Origin: CAZABP01 sp964483245
Lineage (GTDB): Bacteria; Planctomycetota; UBA1135; UBA2386
Length of the DNA: 64,000 nt
Reading direction: 5' to 3'
Assembly: GCA_964483245.1 (NCBI GenBank)
Contig: CAZABP010000013.1
Location: forward strand, 29,885 to 93,884
Shown one piece after another: positions 59,738-64,000 of this stretch. The position numbers and the translations under genes were made by a program. Below the pieces are notes generated by a model. The model saw only the letters and a list, made by a program, of their open reading frames with translations, searched no databases and was not told the DNA's origin. Each line of letters opens with the position of its first letter. Within the stretch, counting starts at the first letter, position 1.

Positions 59738-60106
59738 TCACGCCGATGCGTCTCGCTCGCGGTTGAGGATCAGGCGCGTCAGCATCGCGAGGATGCTGCG
59801 CAGCAGCGGCTCACATGCGTCCAGCAGTGGCGCGGGCGCGAGGCCCAGCGCGCGGCAGAGATCCAGCACCGCGGCACACTCGGCAGCGGACCTGCGCGCA
59901 ATCCGGTAGAGCCGCGCCTTCTCGGCGCTGCGGTACTCACCCGCGCCCTCCGCCAGGTTGAGGCAGATCGAAGCCGCTGCGCGCCGAAGCTGGTCCGCGA
60001 GGTTCGGATGCACTCCGCGGGCCGCCCCTGTCACGCGCTCGGCCAGCTTTGCGAAATCGACGGCGAGCCCATAGACGGCCAGCCGCCGGTGATCGAAGTC
60101 TTGCAT
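59738..60106 (-). CDS. Four-helix-bundle protein (S23/IVP family), copy 2
   Basis: 122 residues; ATG 60106 gives MQDFDHRRLAVYGLAVDFAK, the usual family start; 16 upstream in-frame residues are non-family-like. Diagnostic block LADQLRRAAASICLNLAEGA, GEYRSAEKARLYRIARRSAA, then ECAAVLDLCRALGL and the last helix ILAMLTRLILNR. It is clearly homologous to 29092-29451 but diverged, and its flanking repeats differ, so it is not a recent copy of that cassette. It is enclosed by inverted repeats about 1.1 kb apart, between two FHA genes, on the same strand as them. Role unknown. Confidence 0.88.
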   Translation of the reverse strand: MQDFDHRRLAVYGLAVDFAKLAERVTGAARGVHPNLADQLRRAAASICLNLAEGAGEYRSAEKARLYRIARRSAAECAAVLDLCRALGLAPAPLLDACEPLLRSILAMLTRLILNRERDASA

Positions 60107-60448
60107 GCATCCCCTGTGCGGCGAGCCGCCGCGCGGTGACCACCACGCCGGCAAGCAAGATCACAGACCCACCGACGCCTCGCCTTGGCCCATCGCGGCC
60201 GACGGCCGGGCAGCCAACGGCTGCGCCTCGCTTCGCTCGGCCAGAAGAGGCCGCCGGCGATGGTGTCCCTGGGGGCCTCCGGTGCCGCTCGGCCCCGGCG
60301 ATCTCGGCGCCACCGCGATGAAACCACGTGACGCGAGCGGTCGCGCGCCGCGAAGGTTCGCTTCACCTGCGGCCCAATGGACTCGGCTCACCCGCCATCC
60401 ACACGCCCGCCGACCGCACCCCACCGCGCAGCTCCGCGTGAGCCCATG
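60107..60448. other. Inner flank of cassette 2, no gene seen
   Basis: About 340 bp between the four-helix-bundle start and the right inverted repeat. High G+C, no supportable gene. A short C/G-rich stretch around 60217-60265 could fold, but no clear symmetric hairpin was identified. Confidence 0.5.
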
Positions 60449-60536
60449 TCCCCTTCCCTTTCCTCGCCCTACCTCAGCCCCAGCCCGGGCCCGGGCCCGC
60501 CCCGTTCCCGTCCAACCCTTCCCCTTCCTAAAACCC
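60449..60536. repeat. Right inverted repeat of four-helix-bundle cassette 2
   Basis: Reverse complement of 59278-59365, with the perfect core at 60454-60499. Its outer end covers the stop codon (60528-60530) of the FHA-CAP gene. Confidence 0.9.
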
Positions 60537-63443
60537 CTGCTCCCTCGCGTAGTCGTCGCCCGAGCCAAAGTTCTGCGTCCAGTTGCGGCCGTCGCCGCCG
60601 ACGCCGAACTCGGTGTGGCTGGGCATCAGCAGGTTGCGATGGTGGCCGGAGGAATGGGTCCAGCCCTCGTGCGCAGCCTGGGCGCCGTCGGCGAGCGCGC
60701 AGTTCTCGCCGATCGGATGCGTGTAGCCCTCGGCGCGCATGCGATCCATCGGGGTGCGGCGGCCGGGGGTCGGCGAGAAGTGGCCGAAGTAGCCCAGGCG
60801 GGACATCTCGTTGGAGTGTTCGCGCGCGGCGCGCGCCAGCTTGTGGCTGACGGCGAGCGGCCGGTGGCCGAACATCCGGCGGTACTCGTTGGTGATGGCG
60901 ACGTTCTCACGCTCGCCGGGCGCGAGGAGCATGGACAGCTTCTGGTTCAGGCCGTCGATGCGGTCCCACAGTTCGAACTGGGCCCGCTCGGCGGCGTCGC
61001 GTGCGAAGTTCTGCAGCGTCAGCTCGCGCTCGGGCAGGCTCCCGACCCACGCCACGCGAGCCTCGACGTCCGGGGCGCGCTCGCCGAAGTCGGCCAACAC
61101 CTTGGTGACCCAGCGGAACGCGGCCTCGTCCTCGCGCAGCTTCTTCGGCACCGTCACCTTCCACGACTTCGCCTGCCACAGCTTGCGCACGCCTGCGACG
61201 AGCTCGTCGACCTCGCGCTGCACGGCCGGATACTCGGCGGCCTTGTCCGGATCGACGGCCGGCGGCTTGTACGGATAGAAGTACTTCTGCTCGTCGAAGA
61301 TCAGCGCCTTCGCCCGCGCGCGCGCGCCATCCAGCTCGTCACGCGCCTGCGCCAGCTTCTCCCAGCCCTTCTTGGCCGGGCTCTTGTCGATCCGTTCGGC
61401 GACGCTGATCTGCAGGCGCTCGAGCGCCAACACGAGTGCGTCGAGTGCATCCGGTCCGCCGGCGAGGATCTCCTCGAGCAGCTTGTCGCGCTGTGCCGGC
61501 TGCTGCGACAGGGCCCGCGCGAGGCGCTGCTCGATCTGCCGGCTCGCCTTCTCCGCCTCGATGACGCGGCGCGGGACGAACTCTCCCTTGACCAGGACGT
61601 AGCCGAGCGGATCGATCCGATCGCCGCGGCCGCGCCGGACGATCCCCTGGATCTCCTGCTGCAGCCCCTTCTGCGCGTCGAACACGCGCGCGAGCAGGCG
61701 CTCGGCGACCGGCCGGTCGCCGGCACGGTATGCGAGCACGGCGGCCCCGAGTTGCGCCTCGCCCGGCAGGCCGGCACTCAGCTTCTCCAGCTCGGAGCTC
61801 GGCACGTCGAGCCAGGTGATCTCCTGCTCACCGAGGCCGGTCGTGACCTGCAGCCACTGTTCGCGGAACCCGGTCAGCTGCGCCGGGCCGGTCGCCAGCT
61901 CGAGCTCGAGCGGCCGCTGCTCGACGCGCCCGCGCACACCGGCTGCGAACTCGACGATGCGGTCCAGGTCCGCCGCCTTCTCGCGCAGCAGCGCTCCGAA
62001 CAGCACGTCGCGTGTCTCGACACGTGCGCCCGCCTCGCGCAGTCTCGCCGCCGCGCCGGCAAGGTCTCCGACGAGCTCGGCCTTGCGCTGCGCTGCGAGC
62101 AGGTCGGCGATCTCGCTGAGCGCCGCCTCCCGTGTCTCGCCGGCGCCCGTGCCCGCCGACGGCGCGCTTGCGAGCACGGACTCGGCCGCGCGCTGCGCAT
62201 CCAGTTCGCCCTGCAGCCGGTCGATCTCGCGGTGCAGCGTCGCCAGCTCGCCGGTGGCGGGGAACCTCTGCGCCGGCGCGCGCAGACGCGTCAGCGCCTG
62301 CTCCAGCCGTCCGGCCGCGGCGTCCTCGCGTGCGCTGGCGAGCAGCGCCTCCATCTCGGCGCGCGCGTTCGTGCGCACGGACTGCAACTGATCGCGCAGC
62401 TCACGGCTCTCGTCGAGACTCGCGGCACTCGCCAGCGCCTGGTTGACCAGCTCGAGCGCCTGCGCGTGCTCGCCGGCAGCGGCCAACCGCTGCAACTCGG
62501 TGGTCAGCGATGCGGGCAGCGCGGGCGGCTCCGGCGCCACACCCGGAGGCGCCTCTGCGCGCTTGCCCGGATCACCGGCCCCGGTCTCGGGCGGCGCGAC
62601 CTGCGCGACCGGGCGCTGCGGCCCACCTGTGGTCGGCGGCGGCGCCTGCGCGATCCCCTCTGCGCGCAGCTCGGGCAACTGGGCCAGCAGGATGCGTGCC
62701 GCCTCCCCGACCGCCGGATCACCCGACGCCTGGCGCTCGCGCAGGAACGCGTGCTGCTCCGCGGTCGTCTGCGCCGCCGCTGCCGCGACGACCTCGGCGC
62801 GCAGCGCAGCCAACGACTGCTCGGTCCGCTCGACTTCGGCCGCGAGCCGGTCCACTTCACTCGCGCGCTCGGGGTCGGTGCCGACCCAGTCGCGCCGCAG
62901 CCCCGCGAGCACGGCGCGTGCCTGTTCGAAGTCCCCGACGCGGCGCGCCGACGTGATCCGCTCGAGCTCGAAGCGCGGCGGTCCCTTCTGCGCCCCCTGC
63001 ACGAGGATCGCACCGACCACGATGCCGAGGATGCCGACGCCGACGGTCGCCAGCAGCCAGCGCGGCAGACCGCCGCCGCTCTCGGTGCGCTCGCGCCGCG
63101 TGGCGCGCGCGATCGGTTCGAGCACGTCGTCCGGCGTGTTGGCACGCGCGACGCGCTGCCCGAGCACGAGCACGGCATCGCCGATCTCGACGCGATCGCC
63201 GAGCACGAGTCCGACGCGTCCGACTTCCTCCCCGTTCACGCGGACCGGAGCCGCGGTCGCATCGTCACTGACCACGACCAGCTTCAGGCCGGCCGCGAAC
63301 GGCTCGACGCGCGCGTGCACCGGCAGGATGCCGGGACCAGTGAGCCGGATGGTGGCACTGCCGCTGCTACCGATGGTGGCGGGCTCGGCGCCGAGTGGAA
63401 CGAAGAAGCTCTCCCCTCGATCCAGGACCTGGAACGTGAACAT
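60528..63443 (-). CDS. FHA-TM-CAP domain protein
   Basis: 971 residues. An N-terminal FHA-like domain (about 1-98: PATIGSSGSATIRLTGPGIL, VHARV, VRVNGEEVGRVGLVLGDRVE) is followed by a TM helix at 128-150 (LPRWLLATVGVGILGIVVGA). A long helical region with Glu/Arg/Ala repeats (about 155-840) includes LPASLTTELQRLAAAGEHAQ and an AAEYPAVQREVDELVAGVRK segment. The C-terminal 120 residues are a CAP/SCP-PR1 domain: NEYRRMFGHRPLAVSHKLAR, EMSRLGYFGHFSP, GENCA, HSSGHHRNLLMPSHTEFGVG. The CAP part would lie outside the inner membrane and the FHA inside, suggesting phospho-controlled assembly. Its stop lies within the inverted repeat of cassette 2. Confidence 0.85.
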   Translation of the reverse strand: MFTFQVLDRGESFFVPLGAEPATIGSSGSATIRLTGPGILPVHARVEPFAAGLKLVVVSDDATAAPVRVNGEEVGRVGLVLGDRVEIGDAVLVLGQRVARANTPDDVLEPIARATRRERTESGGGLPRWLLATVGVGILGIVVGAILVQGAQKGPPRFELERITSARRVGDFEQARAVLAGLRRDWVGTDPERASEVDRLAAEVERTEQSLAALRAEVVAAAAAQTTAEQHAFLRERQASGDPAVGEAARILLAQLPELRAEGIAQAPPPTTGGPQRPVAQVAPPETGAGDPGKRAEAPPGVAPEPPALPASLTTELQRLAAAGEHAQALELVNQALASAASLDESRELRDQLQSVRTNARAEMEALLASAREDAAAGRLEQALTRLRAPAQRFPATGELATLHREIDRLQGELDAQRAAESVLASAPSAGTGAGETREAALSEIADLLAAQRKAELVGDLAGAAARLREAGARVETRDVLFGALLREKAADLDRIVEFAAGVRGRVEQRPLELELATGPAQLTGFREQWLQVTTGLGEQEITWLDVPSSELEKLSAGLPGEAQLGAAVLAYRAGDRPVAERLLARVFDAQKGLQQEIQGIVRRGRGDRIDPLGYVLVKGEFVPRRVIEAEKASRQIEQRLARALSQQPAQRDKLLEEILAGGPDALDALVLALERLQISVAERIDKSPAKKGWEKLAQARDELDGARARAKALIFDEQKYFYPYKPPAVDPDKAAEYPAVQREVDELVAGVRKLWQAKSWKVTVPKKLREDEAAFRWVTKVLADFGERAPDVEARVAWVGSLPERELTLQNFARDAAERAQFELWDRIDGLNQKLSMLLAPGERENVAITNEYRRMFGHRPLAVSHKLARAAREHSNEMSRLGYFGHFSPTPGRRTPMDRMRAEGYTHPIGENCALADGAQAAHEGWTHSSGHHRNLLMPSHTEFGVGGDGRNWTQNFGSGDDYAREQGF

Positions 63444-63723
63444 GAACCGCGATCAGCCTTCGGACGGGGCAGGCCTACGACTCGCGCAGCCTGCGGGCGG
63501 CACGGCGAAGGCGGGACTCTAGCGCGATGCCCCGATCGACGGAAAGGGTCCGGTGGGCTGGCTTTCCGCTCGCCGGGGGCGCCCCCGTCCCCCCCGCCCC
63601 GATCCCGCGGGCAGGGTCCCGACCCGATCCGGGTCCGGCTGCTGTCGCGCGGGGAACTCGCCGCCCCGCACCGGCCGCCCAACCCGCAACCCCCGGCACC
63701 ACCGGGGGATCCGGCTCAGCGTC
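63444..63723. other. Spacer between the FHA-CAP and sigma-54 activator genes
   Basis: About 280 bp, very C-rich in the second half. I see no gene, hairpin with T run or convincing promoter. Both neighbours are on the minus strand. Confidence 0.5.
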
Positions 63724-64000
63724 TCACCCGCCGCGCAGCTCCGGGCTCAGGTCCTCGACGCGGATCTCCGGCCCTTCGGCCAGCGCCACCAGCCGCTGCA
63801 TCTCGTTCTGCAGCTGGCGCACGTTGCCGGGCCACGGCGCCCGGCGCAGCGCGTCGCGCGCCGCCACCGAGATCGAAAGCCGGCGACCGGGGCGCGCGCG
63901 CGCCAGGAACACCTCGGCCAGCAGCAGCACGTCGTCGCCACGCTCGCGCAGCGGCGGCAGGTGCACCTGCAACACGTTGAGCCGGTAGTAGAGATCCTCG
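63724..64000 (-). CDS. Sigma-54-dependent activator, C-terminal end of AAA+ domain (5' part beyond window)
   Basis: About 91 residues are visible. EDLYYRLNVLQVHLPPLRER is the AAA+ box of NtrC-type proteins, followed by DDVLLLAEVFL and the sensor II region WPGNVRQLQNEMQRLVAL, then VEDLSPEL and a stop. Activators normally continue into a Fis-type HTH; here the protein ends directly after the AAA+ domain. It therefore probably binds no DNA, or relies on a partner. An N-terminal FHA domain is common in such proteins but cannot be seen. Strand and position fit a unit with the FHA genes downstream. Confidence 0.85.
   Translation of the reverse strand, partial: EDLYYRLNVLQVHLPPLRERGDDVLLLAEVFLARARPGRRLSISVAARDALRRAPWPGNVRQLQNEMQRLVALAEGPEIRVEDLSPELRGG

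Noticed and set aside
59196..59741. 181-residue Pro-rich minus-strand frame in cassette 2
   Set aside because: Mostly a translation of the 45-bp tandem repeat and of the left inverted repeat; it overlaps the FHA gene start. Left as an open question in the repeat finding.
60105..63980. 1291-residue open frame on the + strand opposite the FHA-CAP gene
   Set aside because: High-G+C shadow frame: Arg/Leu/Gly-rich, no domain, fully antisense to a gene with clear domains.
1..64000. tRNA, rRNA, insertion sequence or transposase genes
   Set aside because: I found no cloverleaf-like or rRNA sequence and no transposase or integrase motif on either strand.

Overview
The window is about 70% G+C, densely coded and carries many large secreted or membrane proteins of a style typical of Planctomycetota. 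Pointers to that phylum are an ECF sigma factor overlapping a Ser/Thr kinase with a sulfatase-modifying (FGE) domain, giant proteins built from ELW-x-x-DGT-x-x-GT repeats, signal-peptide proteins ending in a common beta-rich module, FHA-TM proteins, and a squalene-cyclase-like alpha/alpha protein. This is an inference from gene families; there is no rRNA or other marker gene here. Genes are often coupled by ATGA or GTGA overlaps. Two runs of N (10 and 100 bases) show that this is a draft assembly.

Layout. 1-5.6 kb: the end of an MscS-type channel, then two divergent glycosyltransferases sharing a C-terminal module. 5.6-11.9 kb: two tandem ELW/DGT-repeat secreted proteins. 12-16.5 kb: a three-gene operon (two related membrane proteins around a CPBP protease), a secreted thioredoxin-fold protein and a third glycosyltransferase. 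16.7-20.1 kb: sigma factor plus kinase. 20-28.9 kb: exported alpha/beta hydrolase, inositol-phosphate-synthase-like enzyme, EF-hand secreted protein, PP2C phosphatase, lipoprotein, XRE regulator and a PD40 propeller lipoprotein. 28.9-29.9 kb: a four-helix-bundle gene inside long inverted repeats, partly duplicated and interrupted by an assembly gap. 29.9-40.8 kb: SDR, ChaN-like lipoprotein, twin secreted proteins, SthA, HDOD, ArfB, a BadF-type sugar kinase, and a prenyltransferase-fold protein with a DUF4097-like lipoprotein. 40.9-42.4 kb: two orphan genes of lower G+C. 42.5-49.0 kb: an unknown membrane protein divergent from a nagA - nifS-like - mutS operon.

49.1-52.9 kb is a defence island of visibly lower G+C. 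It holds a two-gene CBASS operon made of a Cap5-type HNH-SAVED nuclease and a CD-NTase with a C-terminal sensor domain, and a convergent two-TM protein gene. The nuclease appears to start at a CTG placed behind a perfect AGGAGG. 53.1-57.9 kb looks like an envelope lipid cluster: two LptF/LptG-type permeases with a 56-residue single-TM protein, divergent from a tandem WaaP-like kinase and an LpxL-like acyltransferase. 57.9-64 kb: two FHA-TM proteins, one ending in a CAP domain, separated by a second four-helix-bundle cassette with its own inverted repeats and a 45-bp tandem repeat, then the end of a sigma-54 activator that lacks a DNA-binding domain.

The least explained structures are the two inverted-repeat cassettes carrying four-helix-bundle genes. 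They resemble, outside rRNA, the intervening sequences known from some 23S rRNA genes. A second unexplained class is a family of long palindromes containing an ACCGGTAC-type core, found between convergent genes.
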